Assembly (NCBI GenBank): GCA_023251675.1
Contig: JAHEYJ010000020.1
Coordinates: 1 to 33,664 of the forward strand
Length of the DNA stretch: 33,664 bases
Source: Bacteroidota bacterium
GTDB lineage: Bacteria > Bacteroidota > Bacteroidia > Palsa-948
Direction: 5' to 3'
Shown here: one piece after another, positions 7,531 to 17,389 of the stretch
Layout: each line of letters opens with the position of its first letter
Position numbering within the stretch: position 1 is the first letter of the stretch
Notes under the pieces: generated by a model
Databases searched by the model: none
The model's input: only the letters and a program-made list of their open reading frames with translations
Told to the model about the DNA's origin: nothing
Program-made: the position numbers and the translations under genes

Positions 7531-8328
7531 TCAGGGTTGAGGGTGAATATCCAAAACCATTTTTGTCAATTCTACAAAATCGTTTACGGTAAGTTGTTCG
7601 GCGCGTTTGGACAAGAGTTCTGATTGCAGGTTTTGAACATTGAACTTTGTGCCGAGGGCGTTTCGGAGCATTTTTCTTCGCTGATTGAACCCTGTTTTCA
7701 CCACCTGAAAAAACAATCCTTCATCGCATTCTAATTTATTTATCTTATTTCTTGTCAGCCGGATCACTGCTGATTTTACTTTAGGAGGCGGGTGAAAAAC
7801 ATTTTCGTGAACGGTGAACAGGTATTCAATTTTGTAAAATGCCTGCATCAGCACACTGAGAATTCCATAGGTTTTATTTCCAGCCGGGGAAGCGATGCGC
7901 TCGGCGACTTCTTTCTGAAACATGCCCACTACCTCAGGCGCCTGGTTCCTGTATTCAAGTACTTTGAAAAGGATCTGGGAAGAGATGTTATAGGGAAAAT
8001 TGCCAATCACTGCAAAGGGCAAATGATTTACGTTTACAGGCAGCCAGGATGTTTCAAAATCAAGAAAATCTTTTTCAATGATTCGCCCGTTAAGCGCCGG
8101 ATAGTTCTTTTTCAGAAAAGCAACGGATTCCCGGTCCACTTCAACTACAAATGTTTCAAAAGCTTTTTCGTTTAAAAGGTATTTGGTCAGCACTCCGGTT
8201 CCCGGGCCCACTTCAATCACCGTTTTATAATCTGATTTCCTGCTGAGTGATCCCGCAATTTTTTTTGCAATATTCTCATCCCTGAGAAAATGCTGGCCAA
8301 GATGTTTCTTGGGAGAAACGTAATTCAT
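7531..8328 (-). CDS. rsmA: 16S rRNA (adenine1518/1519-N6)-dimethyltransferase
   Basis: A 265-residue SAM-dependent enzyme that dimethylates two adjacent adenosines in the 3' hairpin of 16S rRNA during 30S maturation. Visible motifs: N-terminal KKHLGQHFL (7-15), SAM motif [13 protein letters not shown] (37-48), acidic loop VVEVDRE, and catalytic NFPYNISS (110-117). The [14 protein letters not shown] motif and the C-terminal helical domain with [12 protein letters not shown] are also present. Length is normal. Its ATG overlaps the DUF4286 stop by one base (TGATG), indicating translational coupling. The symbol ksgA is equivalent. Confidence 0.96.
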   Translation of the reverse strand: MNYVSPKKHLGQHFLRDENIAKKIAGSLSRKSDYKTVIEVGPGTGVLTKYLLNEKAFETFVVEVDRESVAFLKKNYPALNGRIIEKDFLDFETSWLPVNVNHLPFAVIGNFPYNISSQILFKVLEYRNQAPEVVGMFQKEVAERIASPAGNKTYGILSVLMQAFYKIEYLFTVHENVFHPPPKVKSAVIRLTRNKINKLECDEGLFFQVVKTGFNQRRKMLRNALGTKFNVQNLQSELLSKRAEQLTVNDFVELTKMVLDIHPQP

Positions 8329-8627
8329 CAGGGAATGATTTCAAGAACCGTTCGGAAGGCGGCAAATTTATCTTTGAACTTATCGGCCACTTCTTTCTGC
8401 AGGCGTGGCGCATGTGATTTCTGATAGCCGGCCAGATCATCCATTTTATGGAATGTATATTGAAGTGCGTACGTAATTTCAGGTTCTTGAGTGATCAATT
8501 TGCAAATTTTATTTTCTACAAAGAAACCTGTGTCCATTACATCCGGAATATGTTTTTCTTTCATCCACAGCAGCCATTCTTCATGGATGGATTCTTCAAT
8601 GGTGACCGTTACATTATAGATAAACAT
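8328..8627 (-). CDS. DUF4286 family protein
   Basis: A 99-residue protein of the small Bacteroidota family DUF4286: [36 protein letters not shown], then a middle strand [25 protein letters not shown]. The fold is probably a ferredoxin-like alpha/beta dimer of the Dabb type; this is inference from the strand pattern. The function is unknown. Its stop overlaps the rsmA start. The 79 bases between it and ispF contain no recognisable gene. Confidence 0.85.
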   Translation of the reverse strand: MFIYNVTVTIEESIHEEWLLWMKEKHIPDVMDTGFFVENKICKLITQEPEITYALQYTFHKMDDLAGYQKSHAPRLQKEVADKFKDKFAAFRTVLEIIP

Positions 8628-8706
8628 AGATTTTTGAAGATAGAATCATACGAAATTACGAAAAAGAAAGTGTTTGTATTTCACCTGCGGCCCATCGCCT
8701 GTTTCA

Positions 8707-9186
8707 TTAATATCCCATCAGCAGGCAAACCGCATAAGCACAAACTCCTTCTTCGCGCCCGGTAAATCCAAGTTTTTCAGAAGTGGTGGCTTTGATGGAA
8801 ATATTTTTGAGAGGCATTTTCATGGTTTCGGCAAGAATTTTTTTCATTTCCGGAACATAAGGCATAATTTTAGGCGTTTCAAGACAAAGCGTACAATCTA
8901 CGTTTCCAATTTCATAACCTTCCTTTTTTAAAAGTGAAACTACTTTCTTTAAAAGAATTTTGCTGTCAATGTTTTTGAATTCGTCTGACGTATTCGGGAA
9001 ATGGATGCCGATATCGCCAAGATTAGCGGCTCCCAGTAATGCATCGCAAATGGCGTGAATCAGGGTGTCCGCATCTGAATGGCCAACCGCTCCTTTTGTA
9101 TGAGGTATTTTTATTCCACCGAGCCAGAGATCAATGCCTTCATTAAGTGGATGTACGTCATATCCAAAACCGACTCTGATTTTCAT
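8707..9186 (-). CDS. ispF: 2-C-methyl-D-erythritol 2,4-cyclodiphosphate synthase
   Basis: A 159-residue enzyme that makes the cyclic diphosphate of the MEP isoprenoid pathway, acting as a trimer. Metal ligands D10, H12 and H44 correspond to D8, H10 and H42 of E. coli IspF. The signature GHSDADTLIHAICDALLGA is at 35-53, with DIGIHFPNT next and the C-terminal ATTSEKLGFTGREEGVCAYAV. Length is typical. It starts 23 bases after porV in the same direction, so it is probably cotranscribed with the secretion genes. Confidence 0.96.
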   Translation of the reverse strand: MKIRVGFGYDVHPLNEGIDLWLGGIKIPHTKGAVGHSDADTLIHAICDALLGAANLGDIGIHFPNTSDEFKNIDSKILLKKVVSLLKKEGYEIGNVDCTLCLETPKIMPYVPEMKKILAETMKMPLKNISIKATTSEKLGFTGREEGVCAYAVCLLMGY

Positions 9187-9209
9187 ATATTGATTTTCTG
9201 CTTCAAAAT

Positions 9210-10466
9210 TTATTTGCCTTTTTTTTCTGTCTCACCGTTTCCGGCAGATGGGTCACTGTCTTTAAAGGCATCGAAGTCAAACAATAGTGTGAAGCGAAGT
9301 GTATTTTGCAGCGGGTGCCGCTGTTCGGTAGGAATGAGATAGGCAAAGTCAAGGCCAAAAACAGAATACTTCACTCCAAGTCCGAGGGTGATGAATTTTC
9401 TTCCTCCTTTTGAAGAAGGTTCATTGAAGTACCCGGCGCGGAGCGCGAATTGTTTTGCATACCAGTATTCCATTCCGCCGCCGATGTTTACTTCACGAAG
9501 TTCTTCATTGAAACCGCCGGGAGCGTCACTGAAAGAACCGAACATGCCGCTTACTATACTCCGGTTAGGATCTTTTCCTTTATCAATGACATAATTGCCC
9601 TCCGCATCTTTAATAGGATTTCCGGAAGCATCGGTTTTGTAAGTAGGAGGAGTAGGGACAAGAAGTTTGTTCAGGTCAAGAAGAAAAGAAATTTCATTGT
9701 AATCATCCAGCTGCATGTGAAGAGAGGATCCAAGTTTCAGGTTGATCGGGATGAAATCTTTTTCTCCCTGATCACTGTATGATATTTTTGCCCCGATGTT
9801 CGAAATATTTGCGCCAAAACGTAATATGGATTTTTTCCCGCTGATCAGTTTTTCATCCCCCTGGTAGGAGCCGGAAATATCAGCAGCCACCGTGTTTCCG
9901 GAATGCGTAGCGGAACCCTGAACATTTATATTGCCGGTAAGATTGGAATGCACATAGCGGATAGCGCCGCCGCCTGAAAAATGGCTGCCCAGTTTGGTCG
10001 CATAGCCAATGTCATAAGCAAACTCATTTGGGCGGAACTGCCCGATGGTATTTCCTACAATATCCGTGAAGGTAATGTCACCCAACGAGAAATATCGGAG
10101 TGAAGTAGCAATGACCCCGCTTTTTTTCAGTTTATAATATCCGGCCAGATAGGCGACATTGATATCCGGTACAAGCGCCCTGAGCCAGGGCACATAGGAG
10201 ATGGAAATGCCGGTTTGTTTTTTTACAAATGCATATTTGGAAGGATTCCAATGCATGGAATTAGCATCAGGGGAAGAAGCAACTCCTGCATCACCCATGG
10301 CACCCGCTCTGGAATCAGGAGCGATCAAAAGAAAAGGGACCGAGGTGGTTATGGTGTTTAATTTTTGACCTAATAAATTTACCTTTTGTGCAGAAATAAA
10401 AATAAAGAAGCCGGGGAAGCAATTAAATAAAAAAAAAGAAATAATGAAGATGTTTTTTTTGGTCAT
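9210..10466 (-). CDS. porV: Type IX secretion outer-membrane shuttle protein PorV
   Basis: A 418-residue outer-membrane beta-barrel protein (FadL-like). Residues 1-26 are a signal peptide (FIISFFLFNCFPGFFIFISA). The N-terminal signature FLLIAPDSRAGAMGDAGVASSPDANSMHWNPSKY and the C-terminal amphipathic strand FTLLFDFDAF are typical of PorV/LptO. Family knowledge: PorV binds cargo with a C-terminal sorting domain at the SprA/Sov pore and passes it to the PorU sortase. It lies 46 bases downstream of porU, the conserved pairing in this phylum. Confidence 0.95.
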   Translation of the reverse strand: MTKKNIFIISFFLFNCFPGFFIFISAQKVNLLGQKLNTITTSVPFLLIAPDSRAGAMGDAGVASSPDANSMHWNPSKYAFVKKQTGISISYVPWLRALVPDINVAYLAGYYKLKKSGVIATSLRYFSLGDITFTDIVGNTIGQFRPNEFAYDIGYATKLGSHFSGGGAIRYVHSNLTGNINVQGSATHSGNTVAADISGSYQGDEKLISGKKSILRFGANISNIGAKISYSDQGEKDFIPINLKLGSSLHMQLDDYNEISFLLDLNKLLVPTPPTYKTDASGNPIKDAEGNYVIDKGKDPNRSIVSGMFGSFSDAPGGFNEELREVNIGGGMEYWYAKQFALRAGYFNEPSSKGGRKFITLGLGVKYSVFGLDFAYLIPTEQRHPLQNTLRFTLLFDFDAFKDSDPSAGNGETEKKGK

Positions 10467-10512
10467 TGAAGCGTTTTTTCAGTTAGAAAAAGAGAACGGC
10501 AAAGTTAAAATT

Positions 10513-13500
10513 TTATTTCAAAATGACTAATTTCTCAAACTGTTCGGAAATGGAATTTCCTGATTTTACACGCAAACGATAAATATAAACTCCGCGACCT
10601 ATTTTTGCCCCATAATCATCGGTTCCGTCCCAGTCAATTGGATCGGAGCGAAAGCCTTCCATATTGACAAACTGATGAATCGATTTAACTAGTTTGCCGG
10701 AAACGGTAAATATCTGGATCTGCACATCCATGTTTGTGCAGCATTGATTATGCTCGAAATAAAATGATGTTTTGGTTGTGAATGGATTAGGATAATTAAG
10801 TACATGCTTTAATGCAAGTTCAGCAGATGAAGCCACTACGAATTCAGTGTATGAAGACGTTGAGTTGTTATATACGTCCCATATTTTAAAAGATAAAGTA
10901 TGTTTTCCTTCTGTTAAGGTTGTGAGCGGGTAACGAACGGTTCCTTTTTTGTAATTATTCAGATCAGATTCATAATAATCATTTAAAATAAAAGGGTGAC
11001 TCGTGTTGCCGTCGAGAACGGCGGTTATATCATGACCGATGCTTGTTCCTGCAGTATTGATTCCGTTGGAATCACTAACAACAGCAAATATTTTTGGTTC
11101 AGTATTGGTGATTCCTCCAAAAATGAATTTTTCATCATTCATGAATAGCTTGATATCAGGACCAACAAGGTCCTTTGAAGCGGTCGAGTCCGTTCCGCCG
11201 ATAATAAAATCTTTACAGAATCCGGCTGCATCCTGAAATCCATTATGAGCATAGTAGCTGATTTTCCCTTTCCCGAAATTGTATGCAATATCTTTTGGGA
11301 CAATGAAAGTGAACGAAAATACACCATTTGTTACGCTTGCTTTTCCTTTGAAAAGAATATTTTTTTGAAGTTGAAAAGCACGCGGAGGACTTGCTGCTCC
11401 ATCATTTGATAAAGTTGTAATGCTGGCAGGTTTATCATAAACGGTCGGGAAAATAATTCCATTGAAACTTGTGGCGATATTTCCATTATAATCCCTTATT
11501 TCTCCTTTAACTGTAACATGGCTTAGTGCCATGATGGTATCAGGAAGTAATGGATTCAAAGGGGTTCCGTTTATTTCAGTAGTTGTTACAGTGTATTCAG
11601 GATAGTTAAGCGAAAGTGCGGGGTCAGAAAGCAGGGAAAAATTACGATGGTTGATTTGATCGGGCGGCATGCTTTTTTTAGTGAACATATGCAGATCACC
11701 CAATTTAGCCATCGTACCATTCTTTAAAGGTGAAAAGGTATAATCATAAAAATTATTATTAATAACAAAATTAGGTCCGGAAAAAGAAACTCTTGTAGTT
11801 GACATAAGTCCGATACTTCCTCCGTTTGGATTTAGTAATGTTAATTCACCTGCTGAAGTCAATTCGGGATTATCCCAACGGCTGAATTCACAAGTAGCTG
11901 TAAAGAAAAGGGGAAGTTTACATTGGTTTTTCCAGGAATTAATATCATGAACTTCAAGAAAACGTTCGTGCGCCCACCCAAGTTCTCCTCCATGCCCGGT
12001 GTAATTTACAATTAAGCTTCCTCTTTCCATTCGATGGTTCAGCGCAGCCGTGGCATCAGGATACCGGTCTCCGCCCGGAGTTGAATATTGCTGGTAAGCA
12101 TCTAAATAGACCTTATCAATATTATAGTTCTCCTGCAATGAATCAGTTGGAAGTGATTTATCATGGGTGGAACCGATTTTGGCAGATAATTGTTCTGCCT
12201 GATCGAGGTGCATGTCAGTATCTTCATCATCCGCACATAAAGTAATAGAATTAACCCAGTCGCCCAAGCCATAGCAATTATCGGATGAGCATGAATTGCC
12301 TGTTTCTATTGTACCGGGAACGCTTGTGTATTTTATGATTTTATTTACAACGATATCTGCTTCGCTGACCGATTTTACGGGTAATCGCCCGACACCAATA
12401 TCCAGAACATCCGCAGTATAATCCCATGCGCCTTCTGTATTATCCAGCATTCCATAAAAGTCATCAGAAGGATATGAACTTGTCGGATCATCTGACTTGA
12501 GCGATTCATAAGCAGGAACATAATTGGTATTGTTGGTGATCTCTTTTAATTTATACGATCCTCTTCCAAAAAGAAGAAGATACCTGGGAAGCTGAGTTGA
12601 ATCTGCCGCCCGGTCATAAAACATCTTTACAAAATTTCTTATGGCAGAAACATCCTGTGCCCCCGATGAGAATTCATTATATACCTGTTCGGTTGTAGCG
12701 ACAGAAACGGTCATGCTGTCAATCGTGCGGTGTAAATCGGAAAGCGCATTTGCTTGTGAAAGAAACAACGGGTTGGTAACAATAAGTAAATCGCTCTGTG
12801 TCATAGCATGCAGATCCTGGTTTTGCATAGGGCCGTCATTTTGCGGGATTAGGAAAGATTGCCCGTTGAATGCAATAAATTCTCTCAAGGAATCTGTAGG
12901 TAAGGTAAAATCAAATGAAGAGCCAGAAAAATTTCCTGCTTGCTGTTTTACGTTGATCGGATCGGTAACATCCCAGATCAGAAGTGAAGAAGTAGCGTTT
13001 GAAATGATGAATTGAGAAACATTCCCGGTATCAGCTGAATTCATATCGCGGAATAACATTTGACTGCTGTTCATTTGCAGGTTTCTCCGGGCATTCAGCT
13101 CAATATAATCCAGCCATCCGATTGCAGGAGAGGGAGATATTTTGGTAATGGTTACAGGAATAGACGAAGCGGAGGGTATAAAACTGAATGTATCAGAAGC
13201 TACGTTGTAATATTGAACATTCAGTGCTGAAGTGGGTACGCCGGGTACATTGAAAGAAGAATACGTGCCGCCGGCGTTCACTGAAAAATCTGTTCCGGGC
13301 GGATCTCTCCTTGCACCTGCGGCAATTTTTACAGAAACAGCAGATGAAGTTTCTGTGTTCGGGAAAATAAAATTAAAACTATAAGAAGTAAGGATGTCAA
13401 ACGTTTCTCCCAGCCATTGCCTGCCGGATTTAATAAGATTGTTTTGTTCCAGTTCGTGAAATTGATAATCGTTAAATGAAGTCACTGTATTTGTTGGGAC

Positions 13501-14448
13501 AGAGGCGGAAGAATTTTGAAATAGAATTCTTTTGCCGTTGCCGATATCCGTATTTATAAAATAATAAGTAGTGTCTGAATAATCATTCAATGAATGATGA
13601 AACTTCTTGTCAGTAAAGTTATATTTCCATTTATGTTGTGACTGGCCGTAAAACAAAACATAATCAGTAGAATCAAATTTGCCATCGCCTTCCCCGAAAA
13701 CATAAATTGAATTTTCTTGCAAGTCATCATAATGAAAACCGGAATTTGCAAAAGGAAGTTGCCCGCCTCCGTTTCCATATAAGCGAATATTCCTGGGATC
13801 GATAGAATCAGGGTCAATTCCAATGGTTTTAAAAAAAGAATAATCTATTTTATAAATGCCATCAGACGTTAAAGCGATTTTATGCCATGTTCCATTCGCA
13901 AGAACAGAGTTGGAAGCATAGTTTATTGTTGTACGAATTGAGTTTTTTAAACTATTGTCAATAACCGGTTTCACATCCAGAGAAAAAGAAACTAGTTTTT
14001 CAAAACTCCCGGAAACAGGGTTTTTTCTGAAGGGAATGAAATGGATATAGCCATAAGGGTGTTTCTTAAATGTTGCGATCGTAATGGAAGGTGTAACCTG
14101 ATTAGTTATTATATTTTGGGTTTTAATATCATAACTGAGAATTGCTTTTTTTTCGGAATCATCAACAGGTATGTATATTCCATCTTGAATGGTTGCTTCA
14201 GCTGAAACAGTACCCATTGGTAAATACATTGTCTCATAATAAATAGGGTAATAATTTTCAGAAAAATTGTAATAGGCCTTTTTAAAGGAAATAATCAATT
14301 TTTTCCCACTGCCAATAATTTCCTGTTCAGATACGTTTTCCCAATCAATGGTTTTTTTAGCTGTAGGTTGTATTTTCCTTTGTCCCTGAGAATAAGTAAA
14401 ATTGAAGCAAGAAAAAACAACAAAAGACAAAAAAATGCAATTTTTCAT
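10513..14448 (-). CDS. porU: Type IX secretion sortase PorU (C25 family)
   Basis: A 1311-residue protein with a signal peptide (residues 1-20, ending FNFTYSQ). A long N-terminal beta-rich region leads to the gingipain-like C25 peptidase domain. The catalytic His is H819 in VNYTGHGGELGWAHERF and the catalytic Cys is C853 in FFTATCEFSRWD. A type A C-terminal sorting domain ends the protein: LNYPNPFTTKTSFYF, then VQIQIFTVSGKLVKSI and GRGVYIYRLRVKSG. Family knowledge: PorU cleaves the sorting domain from cargo and attaches it to A-LPS at the cell surface. It is first in a minus-strand unit followed by porV, ispF, DUF4286 and rsmA. Confidence 0.95.
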   Translation of the reverse strand: MKNCIFLSFVVFSCFNFTYSQGQRKIQPTAKKTIDWENVSEQEIIGSGKKLIISFKKAYYNFSENYYPIYYETMYLPMGTVSAEATIQDGIYIPVDDSEKKAILSYDIKTQNIITNQVTPSITIATFKKHPYGYIHFIPFRKNPVSGSFEKLVSFSLDVKPVIDNSLKNSIRTTINYASNSVLANGTWHKIALTSDGIYKIDYSFFKTIGIDPDSIDPRNIRLYGNGGGQLPFANSGFHYDDLQENSIYVFGEGDGKFDSTDYVLFYGQSQHKWKYNFTDKKFHHSLNDYSDTTYYFINTDIGNGKRILFQNSSASVPTNTVTSFNDYQFHELEQNNLIKSGRQWLGETFDILTSYSFNFIFPNTETSSAVSVKIAAGARRDPPGTDFSVNAGGTYSSFNVPGVPTSALNVQYYNVASDTFSFIPSASSIPVTITKISPSPAIGWLDYIELNARRNLQMNSSQMLFRDMNSADTGNVSQFIISNATSSLLIWDVTDPINVKQQAGNFSGSSFDFTLPTDSLREFIAFNGQSFLIPQNDGPMQNQDLHAMTQSDLLIVTNPLFLSQANALSDLHRTIDSMTVSVATTEQVYNEFSSGAQDVSAIRNFVKMFYDRAADSTQLPRYLLLFGRGSYKLKEITNNTNYVPAYESLKSDDPTSSYPSDDFYGMLDNTEGAWDYTADVLDIGVGRLPVKSVSEADIVVNKIIKYTSVPGTIETGNSCSSDNCYGLGDWVNSITLCADDEDTDMHLDQAEQLSAKIGSTHDKSLPTDSLQENYNIDKVYLDAYQQYSTPGGDRYPDATAALNHRMERGSLIVNYTGHGGELGWAHERFLEVHDINSWKNQCKLPLFFTATCEFSRWDNPELTSAGELTLLNPNGGSIGLMSTTRVSFSGPNFVINNNFYDYTFSPLKNGTMAKLGDLHMFTKKSMPPDQINHRNFSLLSDPALSLNYPEYTVTTTEINGTPLNPLLPDTIMALSHVTVKGEIRDYNGNIATSFNGIIFPTVYDKPASITTLSNDGAASPPRAFQLQKNILFKGKASVTNGVFSFTFIVPKDIAYNFGKGKISYYAHNGFQDAAGFCKDFIIGGTDSTASKDLVGPDIKLFMNDEKFIFGGITNTEPKIFAVVSDSNGINTAGTSIGHDITAVLDGNTSHPFILNDYYESDLNNYKKGTVRYPLTTLTEGKHTLSFKIWDVYNNSTSSYTEFVVASSAELALKHVLNYPNPFTTKTSFYFEHNQCCTNMDVQIQIFTVSGKLVKSIHQFVNMEGFRSDPIDWDGTDDYGAKIGRGVYIYRLRVKSGNSISEQFEKLVILK

Positions 14449-14466
14449 GAATTATTTTGATGATTT

Positions 14467-14474
14467 CAAATATA
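14467..14474 (-). promoter_or_regulatory. Candidate -7 element for porU
   Basis: Read on the minus strand this is TATATTTG, a full match to TAnnTTTG, 18 bases before the porU ATG. The nearest TTTG upstream (14502-14505) is 27 bases away, longer than the usual 19-21, so the -33 box is missing or degenerate. Confidence 0.4.
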
Positions 14475-14527
14475 GAATTATTTTGAAGGGAATAGCAGTG
14501 GCAAAATAATTAAATTCTATTCAAATA

Positions 14528-14558
14528 TTTGTGTTTTTGAATTTTGTTTATACCTTTG
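14528..14558 (+). promoter_or_regulatory. Bacteroidota promoter for porP/sprF-like and gldJ
   Basis: TTTG at 14528-14531, a spacer of exactly 19 bases, then TACCTTTG at 14551-14558. Both boxes and the spacing match the Bacteroidota primary sigma consensus. Transcription would start near 14565, giving a leader of about 105 bases before the ATG at 14670. Confidence 0.7.
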
Positions 14559-14669
14559 TAGTTCAGTGAGATTTAAATATTTAATGTTATTATTCATTTC
14601 GGCAACGAATAGTTTATAAGTATATTTTGTTATTGGCTCTTGCTTAAAGGTTTTTTTGGTTCAATCGTT

Positions 14670-15656
14670 ATGACGAAACAACTTTATATGAAAGGAATTA
14701 AGGAATTATCTATTGTATTTGGTTTGATTGCCTGCTGTATATCGTTTGAAAAAGAAGCCAAAGCCCAGGATCCGCATTTTACCCAGTTTTATGCAAATCC
14801 TATTTACCTGAATCCTGCTTTTGCCGGAAGTGCCCGATGCCCAAGGATTGTATTTAACTATAGAAATCAATGGCCAAATATTTCAGGAACTTTTGTTACA
14901 ACAAGTTTTTCTTATGACATGAGGGTGGAAGCCGTTTCAGGGGGATTAGGTATTCATTTTCTTAACGACCGCGCCGGCATGGGAACTATGGGAATCACCC
15001 GCTTTAGTGGAATGTATGCTTATCAATTAGCGATAACACGGGAATTCTCAATGGCTTTTGGATTTGAGGCAACGTATGGGCAGAAAAAACTGGATTGGTC
15101 AAAGCTCACCTTTGGCGATATGATTGATCCGAAATACGGGTTCATTTACAACACGAACGAAACCAAAAACCAATCAGTGGTATCTTATCCTGATTTTTCG
15201 GCAGGCGTACTTGGTTTCAGCAAACGTTTTTATGCGGGATTTGCTGTATTTCATCTAACGGAACCTGAAGAAGGGTTTTTAACTCCGGGAAGCCCGCTTC
15301 CAATGAAATATACCGGTCATGCCGGTGCGGTGATTCCCTTAGATGGCCGCTACGGGCAATCCAATATTTCTCCTAACATTATTTACCAACAGCAACAGGA
15401 TTTCCGGGAGCTAAACCTGGGTCTTTATTTAACAAAAGGCCCTATTGTGGGAGGGCTTTGGTATAGGAATGAGGATGCTGTTGTTGCGATGGTAGGCTTT
15501 CAGCAGGATCCTGTAAGAATGGGATATAGTTATGATATTACTGTTTCAAAACTTGGAATTGTAACTGCAGGTTCGCATGAAATTTCTTTCCAGTTGCTAT
15601 TTAAGTGCAGACCGCGGCATAAAAAATTCAGAACAGTAAGCTGCCCTTCCTTCTAA
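14670..15656 (+). CDS. PorP/SprF family type IX secretion membrane protein
   Basis: A protein of 328 residues from the ATG at 14670. A TTG at 14640 in the same frame is less likely, and a second ATG at 14688 is also possible. The N-terminal hydrophobic segment (IVFGLIACCISF) ends at EAKAQ, a good signal-peptidase site. DPHFTQFYANPIYLNPAFAGSARCPRIVFNYRNQWPNI follows, the hallmark of the PorP/SprF family (TIGR03519 type). The rest alternates beta strands, consistent with an outer-membrane barrel. Family knowledge: these proteins partner with GldK-N/PorK-N or anchor SprB-type adhesins. Many paralogs exist per genome, so I do not claim it is the core PorP. gldJ follows 71 bases later. Confidence 0.92.
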   Translation: MTKQLYMKGIKELSIVFGLIACCISFEKEAKAQDPHFTQFYANPIYLNPAFAGSARCPRIVFNYRNQWPNISGTFVTTSFSYDMRVEAVSGGLGIHFLNDRAGMGTMGITRFSGMYAYQLAITREFSMAFGFEATYGQKKLDWSKLTFGDMIDPKYGFIYNTNETKNQSVVSYPDFSAGVLGFSKRFYAGFAVFHLTEPEEGFLTPGSPLPMKYTGHAGAVIPLDGRYGQSNISPNIIYQQQQDFRELNLGLYLTKGPIVGGLWYRNEDAVVAMVGFQQDPVRMGYSYDITVSKLGIVTAGSHEISFQLLFKCRPRHKKFRTVSCPSF

Positions 15657-15727
15657 TTCAATTTAAAATATTTAAAAAGACATTACGTTTATAAAACTTA
15701 CAAAACGGCATTAATAAAAATAACAAT

Positions 15728-17314
15728 ATGAAAACTCTAATCAAAATTACTCAGCTTTCGATTTTCATTGCCAGTATTGTTGTTCTGTCATCTTGTGGTA
15801 CAGAGACTTCTCCCATTACAGGATGGAATTACAACGATGCTGAAAATGGCGGATTTGAAGTTCTTCCATACGTTGAGCAAGAGACCGGCCCGGGGCTTGT
15901 TCTGGTAGAAGGCGGAACTTTCACCATGGGTCGTGTGGAACAGGACGTGAATTACGACTGGAATACCATTCCAAAACGGGTGACCGTATCTTCGTTTTAC
16001 ATTGACGAAACCGAAATACGTAATCTTGATTATCTCGAGTACCTGCACTGGTTAAATAGAATTTATGCATCTGACGAGACCTTTTATGAAATTTATAAAA
16101 GAGCTCTTCCTGATACGCTTGTATGGCGCTCACGTCTTGCCTACAACGAACCTTATGTAGATTATTATTTACGCCACCCTGCATACAGAGACTATCCTGT
16201 TGTTGGAGTGAACTGGCTTCAGGCAAGTGATTTCTGCGTATGGCGTACGGATCGCGTAAATGAATATATTCTTATTCGTGAAGGTATTCTTGACTGGGAT
16301 TTAGGCCAAAGTCTCGCAAATAACTTTAATACAGATGCCTACTTTGCAGGAAAATATGAAGGTGTTGTTAAACAGTTAATTCCTCGTCCTGACGGCACTG
16401 AAAGAAAGGTTCGAATGGAGGATGGAATCCTGTTACCCAAATACCGGCTTCCCACGGAAGCAGAATGGGAATTTGCAGCTTATGGCTTGATAGGAAATAC
16501 GGTAGAAGGCCGTATTTTGGAAAGACGTTTATATCCTTGGAACGGATCGGCTGTACGTAACCCAAATGATAAGTTCATTGGTGATTTTATGGGCAACTTT
16601 GTAATTACCGGAGGTGATTATATGGGTATTGCCGGTAAATTAAATGACGCTGCTGATATTACCGCTCCGGTTTACTCCTTTTGGCCTAATGATTACGGAC
16701 TTTACAACATGGCAGGTAATGTGAGCGAATGGGTCATGGACGTTTACCGCCCGCTAACCTATATGGATATGGATGATTTCCGCCCATTTCGAGGTAACGT
16801 ATTCCAGACTGCTAAGAAAGACGAAGATGGAATTATGGTTGACCAAGGCGATTCATTACTTTACGATGCGGACAGTAATCTTATTAGCCGTCCCGGACTT
16901 GTAAAAATGCGCGATGTTAATATTGCTGAAAAGGAAGACCATCTTGATGAGCGAAGGAATTATAAATATGCTGATAATATCAACTACCATGATGGTGATC
17001 ACGCATCAACAATTTCTTATGAGGCAGACGCGCCTGCAAATGAGAGGGATGCGAATTTTGAGATGTACCAATACCCTGTAAGAAAAGGCCAATACATGGA
17101 TGCTAATCCCCGCGAATCATACCAAATGTCTTTAGTAAACAATAAAGCGCATGTTTATAAAGGCGGATCCTGGAAAGACAGGGCTTACTGGATGGTTCCC
17201 GGAACCAGGCGGTTCCTTGACCAGCGACAGGATGCTCCCTGGTTGGGTTTCCGATGTGCGATGGCCCGCGTGGGAAGTCCGCAGGGAATGGGAGGCGGAA
17301 AAAAGAAAAAATAA
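15728..17314 (+). CDS. gldJ: Gliding motility/type IX secretion lipoprotein GldJ
   Basis: A 528-residue lipoprotein: signal peptide ending VVLSSC with C23 as lipidation site, then ITGWNYNDAENGGFEV, which I recognise as the GldJ N-terminal signature. From about residue 55 it is a formylglycine-generating-enzyme (SUMF1)-like fold: VLVEGGTFTMGRVEQD, VSSFYIDETEIRN, YRLPTEAEWEFAAYG, YNMAGNVSEWVMD, and C-terminal KGGSWKDRAYWMVPGTRRF with LGFRCAMA. GldJ is related to GldK/PorK and acts at the periplasmic face of the secretion/gliding apparatus; the enzymatic cysteines of true sulfatase activators are not needed. murF follows, as beside gldJ in flavobacteria. The end is Gly/Lys-rich (GMGGGKKKK). Confidence 0.92.
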   Translation: MKTLIKITQLSIFIASIVVLSSCGTETSPITGWNYNDAENGGFEVLPYVEQETGPGLVLVEGGTFTMGRVEQDVNYDWNTIPKRVTVSSFYIDETEIRNLDYLEYLHWLNRIYASDETFYEIYKRALPDTLVWRSRLAYNEPYVDYYLRHPAYRDYPVVGVNWLQASDFCVWRTDRVNEYILIREGILDWDLGQSLANNFNTDAYFAGKYEGVVKQLIPRPDGTERKVRMEDGILLPKYRLPTEAEWEFAAYGLIGNTVEGRILERRLYPWNGSAVRNPNDKFIGDFMGNFVITGGDYMGIAGKLNDAADITAPVYSFWPNDYGLYNMAGNVSEWVMDVYRPLTYMDMDDFRPFRGNVFQTAKKDEDGIMVDQGDSLLYDADSNLISRPGLVKMRDVNIAEKEDHLDERRNYKYADNINYHDGDHASTISYEADAPANERDANFEMYQYPVRKGQYMDANPRESYQMSLVNNKAHVYKGGSWKDRAYWMVPGTRRFLDQRQDAPWLGFRCAMARVGSPQGMGGGKKKK

Positions 17315-17333
17315 CCTGGAAATAAATTTTAAT

Positions 17334-17368
17334 AAAATCCCGTTACAGAACCTGTAGCGGGATTTTTT
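17334..17368 (+). terminator. Rho-independent terminator after gldJ
   Basis: TCCCGTTACAG, loop AAC, CTGTAGCGGGA pair with one G-T wobble. Flanking A and T bases extend the stem to about 15 pairs and a run of six T follows. It ends about 20 bases before the murF ATG, so it would separate or attenuate the gldJ and murF transcripts. Confidence 0.88.
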
Positions 17369-17389
17369 GTTTACTTACTTTTGATCTCA

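Noticed and set aside
14640-14669. TTG start for the porP/sprF-like gene
   Set aside because: The added ten residues would place a hydrophobic stretch before the signal peptide; the ATG at 14670 fits better.
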